Part shown: piece by piece, positions 40,787 through 50,572 of the stretch | Layout: every line of letters starts with the position of its first letter | Numbering within the stretch: the first letter of the stretch is position 1 | NCBI GenBank assembly: GCA_016124195.1 | Contig: WGOE01000004.1 | Span: forward strand, 62,001 to 126,000 | DNA: 64,000 nt | Source of the DNA: a bacterium | GTDB taxonomy: Bacteria > Pseudomonadota > Alphaproteobacteria > Rhodobacterales > Rhodobacteraceae | Reading direction: 5' to 3' | The notes under the pieces: model-generated | The model's database searches: none | What the model was told of the DNA's origin: nothing | Seen by the model: the letters and a program-made list of their open reading frames with translations, nothing else | Made by a program: the position numbers and the translations under genes

Positions 40787-43072
40787 TCAGCCCTCGATCC
40801 GGGTCAGGTCGGCCACGCCCGAGCAGATGGCGCGGATGCGGTGCAGAAGGTTCAGGCGGTTGCGGCGGATCACCGGGTTGTCGGTGTTGATCTGCACCGC
40901 CTCGAAGAAGGCGTCGATCGGCGCGCGCAGGGCGGCCATGGCCCACATCGCCTCGTTGAAGTCTTCGCGGGCGACGGCGGGGGCGATGGTGGCCTCAGCC
41001 AGGTCGAGCTTGTGGAAGAGGTCGCGCTCTTCCGCCGTTTCGGCGAACTTGATGTCGGCACCGTAGGAATATTCCACGCCGTCCTTCTGTTCGGCCTGGG
41101 TAAGGATGGTGTTGGCGCGCTTGAAGCCGGCGAGCAGGTTCGGCCCGTCTTCGGTCTTGAGGAACGCCGCCAGCGCCTCTGCCCGCTTGACGAGGAGGGT
41201 GAGGTCGTCATTGCCGGCCATGGCAAGGCAGGCGTCGATCAGGTCGTGGCGGATGCCCTGGTCCTTGAGATAGACCTTGAGGCGGTCGTGGAAGAAGGAG
41301 AGGAGGTCGTTTGTGAGTTCCGGGCTCCCTGAAACGATGCTTTTTCTGAGTTGCTCAATTTGGTCTTCAGGCGCGCTTCCATAGGAGCTATAGCCCTGAA
41401 AGTTGTGCAAGATCTTCTCAGCAGCGGAGAAGTCAATCCAGCCATCTTTTGTTCGCAATGACCTGCGGTACAACTCTAGGTCATTTGGCTCAAAGTCAAA
41501 CGCAAACGGACGTGCGTAGATTTCAACGAAATTGTCGCCCCGAGTTTGGGTAAGCCCAGTGGCAAAGGTTCCCCTTAGGTTAACCCGCGACCCATTCCCC
41601 AACACCAACCGAATAACCCCCAGCGCCGCCCGGCGCAGCGCGAAGGGGTCTTTGCTCCCGGTGGGTTTCTCGTCAATCGCCCAGAAGCCGGTCAGGGTGT
41701 CGATCTTGTCGGCCAGGGCCACGGCGATGCTGACCGGGTCGGTGGGGACAGTGTCGGACGGGCCCAGGGGGGCGTAGTGGTCGCGGGCGGCGAGGGCTAC
41801 GGGTTCGGGCAGGCCGGCGGCGCGGGCGTAGTACATGCCCATCAGGCCTTGCAGTTCGGGGAACTCGCCCACCATGGCAGAGCGGAGGTCGGCCTTGGCC
41901 ACGCGGGCGGCCTGAGCGGCAAGGGCGGGGTCGGCGTCCACGAGGTGGGCGATGTGTTCGGCCAGCGCCGCGATGCGGTCGATCCGGTCGGCCTGGCTGC
42001 CCAGCTTGTTGTGGAAGGTCACGGATTTCAGACCGCCGAGCCACTCGGTCATGCCGGCCTTGGCCACGCGCAGGTCATTCTCCCAGAAGAACCGCGCGTC
42101 GCTGAGGCGGGCGGACAGTACCTTCTGGTTGCCCTTGAGGATCGTCGCGCCATGGTCGGCAGTTTCGGTATTGGCCACGGTGATGAAGCCCTCGATCCGG
42201 CCCGAGCGCGGGTTCCTGACCGAGAAGAATTTCTGATGTTCACGCATGCTGGTCTGCAGGACCTCGGGCGGCAGGTGCAGGAAATCCTCGGCGATGCGGC
42301 CCATCAAGGGGACCGGCCATTCGACAAGGCCCGCAACCTCGGTCAGAAGGGCGCGGTCCTCGACCACCTCGAGCCCCGCCGCGAAGGCGAGGTTCTGCGC
42401 GCCCTGCCAGATGGCGGCCTCGCGTTCGGCGGCATCCAGAACGACATGGGCGCGCTTGAGCTTCACCACATAGTCGTCGAACGAGGTGACGGCAAAGCGG
42501 GCGGGGGCGAGGAAGCGGTGGCCGGCGGTGGTGTTGGCGGCCTCGATCCCGTCGACCGTGAGGGGGACGACGGTGGCGCCGGCCTCGTCAATCAGCAGGC
42601 ACAGGATGGAATGGAGCGGACGGACCCAGCGCAGCGCACCCGCGCCCCAGCGCATCGACTTGGGCCAGGGGAAGGTGCGGATCGTGGCGTCCAGCACTTC
42701 GGCCACGATCTGGGCGGCCTTGCGGCCGGGCTTTTCCACCACGGCAAAGAGGGTGACGCCGCCCTTTTTATCCTCGCGCCGTTCCAGCTGGTCGAGCGTC
42801 AGGCCGGTCGCGCGCAGAAAGCCGTCGATGGCGGCGGCGGGGGCGTCGGCGCGCGGGCCCTTGCGTTCCTCGCGCAGGGCGCGGCTTTCGGCCGTCAGGC
42901 CGTCGATCGTCAGCGTCAGGCGGCGCGGCGTCGAAAAGGCGCCGGCCGAGGCATAGGTCAGCCCGGCCTCGACAAGGCCGTCGGTGACCATTTTCTTCAG
43001 ATCCTCCCGGGCCTTGGCCTGCATGCGGGCCGGGATTTCCTCGGAGAAGAGTTCAATCAGAAGGTCGGGCAT
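40787..43072 (-). CDS. glyS: glycine--tRNA ligase subunit beta
   Basis: MPDLLIELFSEEIPARMQ, 761 aa, downstream of glyQ. Confidence 0.95.
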   Translation of the reverse strand: MPDLLIELFSEEIPARMQAKAREDLKKMVTDGLVEAGLTYASAGAFSTPRRLTLTIDGLTAESRALREERKGPRADAPAAAIDGFLRATGLTLDQLERREDKKGGVTLFAVVEKPGRKAAQIVAEVLDATIRTFPWPKSMRWGAGALRWVRPLHSILCLLIDEAGATVVPLTVDGIEAANTTAGHRFLAPARFAVTSFDDYVVKLKRAHVVLDAAEREAAIWQGAQNLAFAAGLEVVEDRALLTEVAGLVEWPVPLMGRIAEDFLHLPPEVLQTSMREHQKFFSVRNPRSGRIEGFITVANTETADHGATILKGNQKVLSARLSDARFFWENDLRVAKAGMTEWLGGLKSVTFHNKLGSQADRIDRIAALAEHIAHLVDADPALAAQAARVAKADLRSAMVGEFPELQGLMGMYYARAAGLPEPVALAARDHYAPLGPSDTVPTDPVSIAVALADKIDTLTGFWAIDEKPTGSKDPFALRRAALGVIRLVLGNGSRVNLRGTFATGLTQTRGDNFVEIYARPFAFDFEPNDLELYRRSLRTKDGWIDFSAAEKILHNFQGYSSYGSAPEDQIEQLRKSIVSGSPELTNDLLSFFHDRLKVYLKDQGIRHDLIDACLAMAGNDDLTLLVKRAEALAAFLKTEDGPNLLAGFKRANTILTQAEQKDGVEYSYGADIKFAETAEERDLFHKLDLAEATIAPAVAREDFNEAMWAMAALRAPIDAFFEAVQINTDNPVIRRNRLNLLHRIRAICSGVADLTRIEG

Positions 43073-43579
43073 TTATTCCTCCGCTCCGGTATCGGCGGGC
43101 GAGTTCGGCGACAGCTGGGTCCAGGCATAGGCCTTGCCATCGGGGAACACGGCGACAACGCGGTCGAATTCGACATGGTTGGAATTGGGAACGATATCGG
43201 CCTGGCCGAGGAAGGCCACCGCCTCGCCGGTTGCCAGCGCCTCGGTGATCTTGCCCGCGTCAAAGCAGGAAAACCACGAGGGCGCATTGAGCGGCGTGGC
43301 CTTGTCATAGACCTTGTAGGCCTCGGTCAGGGTGGCCAGGCTGATCTGGCTGGTAAAGCAGGCGCGAAACCGCAAGGGCGAAGAGGTGGAGTCGATGCCT
43401 TGCAGGTCCTTGACCGGGATCGCCTCGGGGGTGGGCGAGGTCAGGGGCGTCAGCAGGATCTCGGCGCCGGGCGTGAAGGCCGCGGGCTGGTAATAGGCAT
43501 ATTCCTGCAGCCAATAGCCGCCAAAGCCTGCGATGGCCGCGATCAGCACGATGGAGCCCGCCACGATCTTGCCATTCAC
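43073..43579 (-). CDS. hypothetical membrane-anchored protein between glyQ and glyS
   Basis: GTG start at 43579 overlapping the glyQ stop; [25 protein letters not shown] anchor. Confidence 0.75.
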   Translation of the reverse strand: MNGKIVAGSIVLIAAIAGFGGYWLQEYAYYQPAAFTPGAEILLTPLTSPTPEAIPVKDLQGIDSTSSPLRFRACFTSQISLATLTEAYKVYDKATPLNAPSWFSCFDAGKITEALATGEAVAFLGQADIVPNSNHVEFDRVVAVFPDGKAYAWTQLSPNSPADTGAEE

Positions 43580-44520
43580 GCCGTCACCTCGGCATCGCGC
43601 CCGGCTTCGGTCAGGCGGAAGGCATCGGCGCATTTCTTGGCCAGCGCGCGGACCCGGCCGATATAGGCCTGACGTTCGGTGACCGAAATCACGCCGCGCG
43701 CGTCCAGCAGGTTGAAGAGGTGGCTGGCCTTGATGCACTGGTCATAGGCCGGATGGGCCATGATGATGCGCTTGCCCGATTTGGGGTCCTCGGGGGCAAA
43801 GTCCAGCAGGCGCTGGCATTCGGCCTCGGCATCCTCGAAATGGCGCAGCAGCATCTCGGTGCTGGCGCCGTCGAAGTTGTGGCGGGAATATTCTTCCTCG
43901 GTCTGGCGGAAGATGTCGCCATAGGTCAGGGCAATCGGCGCCTGCGGGTCGTTGAAGGGCATGTTCATCACATGGTCGATGCCCAGCACATACATGGCCA
44001 GCCGTTCCAGACCATAGGTCAATTCGCCCGAAACCGGCCGGCAATCATGGCCGCCGACCTGCTGGAAATAGGTGAACTGCGACACTTCCATCCCGTCGCA
44101 CCAGATCTCCCATCCCAGGCCCCAGGCGCCAAGGGTGGGGCTTTCCCAGTCATCCTCGACAAAGCGGATGTCGTGCAGGGCGGGGTCAAGGCCGATGGCG
44201 CGCAGGGATCCAAGGTAAAGGTCCTGCAGGTTGGGCGGCGAGGGTTTGATGATGACCTGATACTGATAATAGTGCTGCAGGCGGTTTGGGTTTTCGCCAT
44301 AGCGCCCGTCAGTCGGCCGGCGCGAGGGCTGCACATAGGCCGCGGCCCAGGGTTTCGTGCCAAGGCTGCGCAGGGTGGTGGCCGGGTGGAAGGTGCCGGC
44401 GCCGACCTCCATGTCATAGGGTTGCAGGATGGCGCAGCCTTGCGCGGCCCAATAGGATTGCAGGCGCAGGATGATCTCCTGAAAGCTGCGGGGCGGGTTT
44501 GGGGCGGTGGCGGTCATCAT
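43576..44520 (-). CDS. glyQ: glycine--tRNA ligase subunit alpha
   Basis: [40 protein letters not shown]. Confidence 0.96.
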   Translation of the reverse strand: MMTATAPNPPRSFQEIILRLQSYWAAQGCAILQPYDMEVGAGTFHPATTLRSLGTKPWAAAYVQPSRRPTDGRYGENPNRLQHYYQYQVIIKPSPPNLQDLYLGSLRAIGLDPALHDIRFVEDDWESPTLGAWGLGWEIWCDGMEVSQFTYFQQVGGHDCRPVSGELTYGLERLAMYVLGIDHVMNMPFNDPQAPIALTYGDIFRQTEEEYSRHNFDGASTEMLLRHFEDAEAECQRLLDFAPEDPKSGKRIIMAHPAYDQCIKASHLFNLLDARGVISVTERQAYIGRVRALAKKCADAFRLTEAGRDAEVTA

Positions 44521-44711
44521 GGGCCTCTGGTCAATGCGCCTTCTCCATAGGCAAGGCCGCGGAGAGGGTCAATGTCACCCACCGGCCAGCCGGGCCGTTT
44601 TTGCCACAATGAGCGGGTGCAAGCCCTTGCGGCTTTGCGCGTGTCGGGCGACAGTCTGTCAGGGCCGGGGTTCCCCGCGCCGCGCCCGCGCGGGGCACTG
44701 AGGAAAGGATC

Positions 44712-46559
44712 ATGGGTACGATGCGGATTTGGAGTTTGGTATTCGGGCTCTTGGCCCTGATGATGGCAGGTCCCGGTGTGGCACAGCAGGCAGGTTCCTG
44801 GGTCCAGGTCGAGGCGCAGCCGGATCTGCGCACCGCGACCGACCGGGCACGGGCCTATGCTGCGACCTTTCCGCAGGTCCAGGGCTATAAACTCCGGTCC
44901 GGCTGGTTTGCCATCGCCATCGGCCCTATGTCGCCGGCCGAGGCGCAGGCCGATCTGGGCACGCTGTCCGGCCAGGGCCGCGTGCCGGCCGACAGTTTCG
45001 TGACCGACGGCGCCAATTTCCGCGACCAGTTCTGGCCAGAGCCAGCTTCGGCCACCGACACCGCCCCGGCGCCCGCAACCGAGGCGCCTGCGCCGCAAGC
45101 CCCCATGCCGCAAACCCCCGCGCCTCAGGTCCCCGCACCTGGCACCGCGGCTGCCGGATCTGCGACCTCTGACACCGCGATGGCGGCCAATGCCGCGCCG
45201 GTCCCCGCGCCCGAAGCGCCGCCAGAGACCCTGCGCGACGCGCGCGCCGCCGAGGCCCAGCTTGCGCCGACAGACCGGCAGGACCTGCAGACGGCCCTCA
45301 AATGGTTCGGCTTTTACGACGGCAAGATCGACGGCAGTTTTGGCGCGGGCACCCGCAATTCGATGGCGGCCTGGCAAAGCGCGAAAGGCTTCGATCCGAC
45401 GGGCGTGCTGACCACCGCACAGCGCAAGGCCCTGATGGAGGGCTACAAGGGCGAGGAGGCCGCCTTCGGCTTTGAAACCGTGACCGAGGCGGAATCGGGC
45501 ATCGAGATCACTCTGCCGATGGCGATGCTGAGTTTTGACCGCTATACGCCGCCCTTCGCGCGCTATCAGGCCAGGGATGGCTCTGGCCTGACCGCGATGC
45601 TGATTTCGGAACCCGGGACCAAGGCCAGTCTCGCCGGACTTTACGAGGTGCTTCAGACGCTCGACATCGTGCCGCCGGGGGGCGAGCGCACTCTGGGCGA
45701 GACGTCGTTCACGATCCACAGCCGCAATGACACCATCGAAACCCAAGCCTATGTCACCATCGCGGGCAACAATGTGAAGGGCTATCTTCTGTCGTGGAAC
45801 GTGGCGCTTTCGGACCGCATGCAGCGGGTCTTGCCACTGGTGCAATCCTCGTTCCGCTCGACCGGAGAGAAGGCGCTGGACCCGGGGCTGGTGCCGCTGG
45901 ATGAAGCGGTGCGGCGCGGTCTTCTGGCCGGGCTGGATGTCAAGAAGCCGCGGCTGTCGCGGTCGGGCTTTTTCATCGACGACAAGGGAACGGTGCTGAC
46001 GACCTCGGCGGCGGTGGACCAATGCGGACATGTCACGCTGGAACATGATCTGGCGGCGCGGGTCAGCTTTGAGGACAAGGCCAAAGGGATTGCGGTCCTG
46101 ACCCCCGAGGCGCCTCTGGCGCCGGTGGCGGTCGCTGGCTTTGCCAGCAGCCCTTCGGCGCCGGGGACCGAGATTGCTGTCTCGGGCTATTCCTATCAGG
46201 GACGCCTGCCAGCCTCGGTGCTGACGCGCGGCACGCTGGAAGAGGCGCAGGGGCTGAACGGCGAGCCCGGCCTGGCGCGGCTGACGCTGCGCGCCATGGA
46301 TGGCGATGCGGGCGGCCCGGTGCTGGATGGCAGCGGGGCGGTCGTGGGCATGCTGCTGGCGCCGGACCCGGCGTCGGGCCGCGACCTGCCGCCCGGCGTG
46401 GTCTTTGCCGCCACCGCGGCGGAGTTGTCGCAGGTGCTGACCGACCCGCAAGGCCCGGCGCTGACGCTGAAGGCGGCGATGCCCGCGGCCAAGGCCACGC
46501 CCGACGCGTTGAACGCGGCCGCCCGGGGGATGACCGTGCTGGTGTCCTGCTGGGAGTGA
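44712..46559 (+). CDS. secreted multidomain protein: SPOR-like + peptidoglycan-binding + trypsin-like (apparently inactive) domain
   Basis: Signal peptide; ALKWFGFYDGKIDGSFGAGTRNSMAAWQ (PG_binding_1); C-terminal trypsin-like fold SGFFIDDKGTVLTTSAAVDQCG...GDAGGPVLDGSGAVVGMLL. Confidence 0.8.
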   Translation: MGTMRIWSLVFGLLALMMAGPGVAQQAGSWVQVEAQPDLRTATDRARAYAATFPQVQGYKLRSGWFAIAIGPMSPAEAQADLGTLSGQGRVPADSFVTDGANFRDQFWPEPASATDTAPAPATEAPAPQAPMPQTPAPQVPAPGTAAAGSATSDTAMAANAAPVPAPEAPPETLRDARAAEAQLAPTDRQDLQTALKWFGFYDGKIDGSFGAGTRNSMAAWQSAKGFDPTGVLTTAQRKALMEGYKGEEAAFGFETVTEAESGIEITLPMAMLSFDRYTPPFARYQARDGSGLTAMLISEPGTKASLAGLYEVLQTLDIVPPGGERTLGETSFTIHSRNDTIETQAYVTIAGNNVKGYLLSWNVALSDRMQRVLPLVQSSFRSTGEKALDPGLVPLDEAVRRGLLAGLDVKKPRLSRSGFFIDDKGTVLTTSAAVDQCGHVTLEHDLAARVSFEDKAKGIAVLTPEAPLAPVAVAGFASSPSAPGTEIAVSGYSYQGRLPASVLTRGTLEEAQGLNGEPGLARLTLRAMDGDAGGPVLDGSGAVVGMLLAPDPASGRDLPPGVVFAATAAELSQVLTDPQGPALTLKAAMPAAKATPDALNAAARGMTVLVSCWE

Positions 46560-46588
46560 CAGCGCCGGATCGCTGCCCTGTGAATGAG

Positions 46589-46611
46589 GTAGGATGGGCA
46601 ATCTGCCCATC
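46589..46611 (+). repeat. REP-like palindrome (REP5)
   Basis: GTAGGATGGGCAATCTGCCCATC. Confidence 0.85.
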
Positions 46612-46671
46612 TTGGGCGGTGCCGGTCGGCTGGGTGCGGTCACCTGGGGGCGGTCTGCCGGGGCCGGTCAG

Positions 46672-46717
46672 CATGGGCAGATTGCCCATCCTGCCAAAAT
46701 GCCCATCCTGCCAAAAT
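46672..46717 (-). repeat. REP-like palindrome (REP6) with 17-bp tandem duplication
   Basis: ATGGGCAGATTGCCCATCCTGCC; GCCCATCCTGCCAAAAT present twice head-to-tail (46684-46700, 46701-46717). Confidence 0.8.
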
Positions 46718-46720
46718 GAA

Positions 46721-46748
46721 GAAGGGCGCCCTGTGCAGGCGCCCTTTT
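46721..46748. terminator. bidirectional-looking terminator GGGCGCC-CTGTGCA-GGCGCCC flanked by A and T tracts
   Basis: Perfect 7-bp GC stem followed by TTTT on +; between convergent genes. Confidence 0.7.
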
Positions 46749-47341
46749 CATGCGATATCGTGACCTTGCGGCGCGCGCTTGCGGCCGGTGATCATGGCGC
46801 GCACCAGGTTTTCGCGGTGCCTGACGCTGGCCAGAGCAACGCCGCCCAGATGCCCGAGGATCAGCAGGATCATCGCATCCGCGATCAGCCCGTGCAGGCT
46901 TGATACCCAATCGACCCCGTAGAAGGTGTCGGTATACTGCATCCAGCCCGTCACGCCGAGGCCGAGCACCCCGGACATCAAGGCCAGAACCATGGCCCCC
47001 CCGGCAGGATTATGCCCGATGTAGCGCGCCTCCTGTCCGGTCAGGATCGACCGCACATAGCCCATCACCGTGCGCGGCCCGCGCACAAAGCTGGAAAATC
47101 GCGCATACCGCGTGCCGGCAAAGCCCCAGATCAGCCGCAAGAGGATCAGCCCGCTCGCCGCATAGCCGACCCAGGCATGCAGATCCTCGGCTTCGTTCGC
47201 GCTGAACCAGGCCGTGAAAAATCCCGCGACAAGGCTCCAGTGAAACAGCCGTACCAGCGGATCCCAGACGCGCGTCAGCTTGGGGGAACGCGCGTCTGGG
47301 GCGGCCGGCAGGGGGAGATCAGCCCTCACCAGCTTCGGCAT
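46748..47341 (-). CDS. cytochrome b561-like (cytochrome b/b6 domain) membrane protein
   Basis: RVWDPLVRLFHWSLVAGFFTAW, DLHAWVGYAASGLILLRLIWGFAGTRYARF, LHGLIADAMILLILGHLGGV heme-ligand His pattern. Confidence 0.88.
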   Translation of the reverse strand: MPKLVRADLPLPAAPDARSPKLTRVWDPLVRLFHWSLVAGFFTAWFSANEAEDLHAWVGYAASGLILLRLIWGFAGTRYARFSSFVRGPRTVMGYVRSILTGQEARYIGHNPAGGAMVLALMSGVLGLGVTGWMQYTDTFYGVDWVSSLHGLIADAMILLILGHLGGVALASVRHRENLVRAMITGRKRAPQGHDIA

Positions 47342-47615
47342 TGGCGACCGGCTCCAGAGTTTCGGCGTTGAAGCCGAGCGTGCTCTTCTTGCCTTTCGCG
47401 TCTTTGGTATAGGCCTCGTAGCAGCCCTTTTCGGTCTTGATCTTGACGACGGTCAGGCCCTGGCCTTTCAGGAGGGCGATCAGGTCCGACTTGGGCTTGA
47501 AGGACGAAGCCGCGGATTTCGAGCAGGTGACGGCGGGCGCAGTGGCCGTGGTGCCGGCGAAGGCGGGAGCTGCCAGCGCGAGGGCGAGGGCTGCGACGGT
47601 GATCTTGGCGAACAT
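47319..47615 (-). CDS. small secreted PepSY-like protein
   Basis: MFAKITVAALALALAAPAFAG signal; LKGQGLTVVKIKTEKGCYEAYTKDAKGKKSTLGFNAETLEPV; overlaps cytochrome b gene start by 23 nt. Confidence 0.78.
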   Translation of the reverse strand: MFAKITVAALALALAAPAFAGTTATAPAVTCSKSAASSFKPKSDLIALLKGQGLTVVKIKTEKGCYEAYTKDAKGKKSTLGFNAETLEPVANAEAGEG

Positions 47616-47797
47616 GAGGGTACTCCGGCTGTTCAGATAGGGTTTCTTCAGGCCTCGCGGGGACGATCTGATGTCGTGTCGCTTGCCTGCCGCCGTCCTA
47701 GGGGGCGAACCTGACACTTGTCTGAACGATCCTGCAGGATGCGACACGAAGCGGTGATCAACGGGCGATGGGCGCCGATGCGGCCGCCCGCGAAATG

Positions 47798-47826
47798 AAA
47801 CAGGCCGGGAGAGGATCCCGGCCTGT
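47798..47826 (-). terminator. hairpin CAGGCCGGGA-TCCTC-TCCCGGCCTG + TTTCATTT on minus strand
   Basis: 10-bp stem immediately 3' of the 47861-48073 gene. Confidence 0.65.
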
Positions 47827-47860
47827 CGTTCCTGTCTGATGCGGTCAACGCGGCTGAGGA

Positions 47861-48073
47861 TCAATCCTCCTCGGTTTCGCCGGATTCATCCTCGGACCCG
47901 GTGGCGGGCTGGATGTTGGTGCCGAGCTTCAAGGCCTTGACCGGCGGGCAGGTGCTGGTCGCCGAGGCCGCGCAGGGCGTCTCGGTTCCCGAGGAAATCG
48001 TGGCGGTGGATTGGGCCAGCGCGGGCAGCGCCATAGCAAGCGCCAAAGCGGCAAGGCCAAGTTTTGCGAACAT
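47861..48073 (-). CDS. small secreted acidic-tailed protein
   Basis: MFAKLGLAALALAMALPALAQ signal nearly identical to the neighbour's; acidic C-terminus GSEDESGETEED. Confidence 0.65.
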   Translation of the reverse strand: MFAKLGLAALALAMALPALAQSTATISSGTETPCAASATSTCPPVKALKLGTNIQPATGSEDESGETEED

Positions 48074-48433
48074 GATGCGTCTCCTGAAATGTGAAAGGGC
48101 CCCGCAACCCGGCAAATCCTGCGCCGGATCGTGGCAAGGTCTGATTAAGGAGCAAACCTGACGCGGATCTGAACAGAGCCACCGGGGGATGGGGGTGGAA
48201 GGGCCGGGGCCTTTCCTGTCGCATGGGCGGATCGCCCCGCGCGAGACACGCTGGAACCTCATGCATTTCCCGAATGCGAGGCCGATCGAAAAGACGCGGT
48301 TCAGATTTTGTCGGAGACCAGCCGCCGCTGACTTGCGCCAGAATGGCCATGAGCAAGACGCGGAACCGAGACCAAAGCCTCGCGCAGCGTCCGGGATGGG
48401 GCGGCAGGGTGTCCACCGCCCCGAAACATTCGA

Positions 48434-49548
<1,115 letters not shown>

Positions 49549-49579
49549 ATGCGCGGATTGAGAGGTTTGCGAAGAATTC

Positions 49580-50038
49580 ATGTCCTTGGACGAAACGGAC
49601 CGGCGCATCTTGCGCCACTATCTGGCCGAGCCGGACCTGCCGCGCGCGGTCCTGGCCGAACGGTCGGGTGTGACACCGGCGACGTTGTGGCGCCGGATCG
49701 AAGCGTTGCGGGCCGCCGGGGTCCTGCAGGGGCTGCATGCCGTGGTGGACTGGCGCAAGCTTGGCTACGAGGTCGAGGTTTCCTTGCGCTTCAGCCTGGA
49801 CAAGACCAATCCGCGCGCCTTCGACGAGTTCATCTCGGCTGCGAGGAATGTGCCGGAAGTCATTGGAATCGAAACATTCCTCGGCCGTGTCGATGTGCGG
49901 CTCAACGTGATTGCCCGCGACATGGCGCATTATCAGGAGGTTTACCGCACCCGCATCCTCGCCCTGCCGCATATTGCCGAGTTGGATGCGCTGATGCTGA
50001 TTTCAACGCTCAAGGATGGCGAGGGTTTGCCGCTGTGA
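49580..50038 (+). CDS. Lrp/AsnC family transcriptional regulator
   Basis: LDETDRRILRHYLAEPDLPRAVLAERSGVTPATLWRRIEALRAAGVLQG HTH plus RAM-type C-domain. Confidence 0.9.
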   Translation: MSLDETDRRILRHYLAEPDLPRAVLAERSGVTPATLWRRIEALRAAGVLQGLHAVVDWRKLGYEVEVSLRFSLDKTNPRAFDEFISAARNVPEVIGIETFLGRVDVRLNVIARDMAHYQEVYRTRILALPHIAELDALMLISTLKDGEGLPL

Positions 50039-50493
50039 TCGACCTCGATGACATCGACCGGGCCATGCTGCGTGCGCTGGTGCGCGATGGCGGGATTTCG
50101 GCGGGGGAACTGGGGCGGCGGCTTGGTCTGTCGCAGCCGGCCGCCTGGCGTCGGCAGAAGCGACTGGAGGAGGCCGGCATCCTCAAGGGCCTGCGGCTGG
50201 AGGTCGACCGCACCGCCCTGGGCTTTGGTGTCACGGTCTTTCTTGGGGTCAAATTGGCCGCCAAGGGCCTGGTCTCGCTGGAAGATTTCGAACGTGCGGT
50301 GACGGCGATCCCCGAGGTGCAGGTTGTGCAGCATGTGCTGGGCCTCTTCGACTATCGCCTGCGTGTCGTGGCCCGCGACATCGCCGATTTCGAACGCGTG
50401 CTGCGCCGCCGGATCATGACCTTGCCGGGGGTCGGCAATGTCGAGGCCAATGTGCTTTTGACCGAAGAGCGCCGGTCGGGGCCGATCGGCTGA
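50035..50493 (+). CDS. Lrp/AsnC family transcriptional regulator
   Basis: GTG start at 50035 overlapping the upstream stop (GTGA); IDLDDIDRAMLRALVRDGGISAGELGRRLGLSQPAAWRRQKRLEEAGILKG. Confidence 0.9.
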   Translation: MIDLDDIDRAMLRALVRDGGISAGELGRRLGLSQPAAWRRQKRLEEAGILKGLRLEVDRTALGFGVTVFLGVKLAAKGLVSLEDFERAVTAIPEVQVVQHVLGLFDYRLRVVARDIADFERVLRRRIMTLPGVGNVEANVLLTEERRSGPIG

Positions 50494-50572
50494 CCCTTTG
50501 GCCGGACCTGACGATTTTGGTGGTTGACCGCCCGAAACCTGCGCTAGGTTTGGTCAAACAATGGAGATCGCC

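Noticed and set aside
38146-43666. + ORFs 38146-40149 and 41777-43666
   Set aside because: Shadow frames of the PPDK-like protein and glyS.
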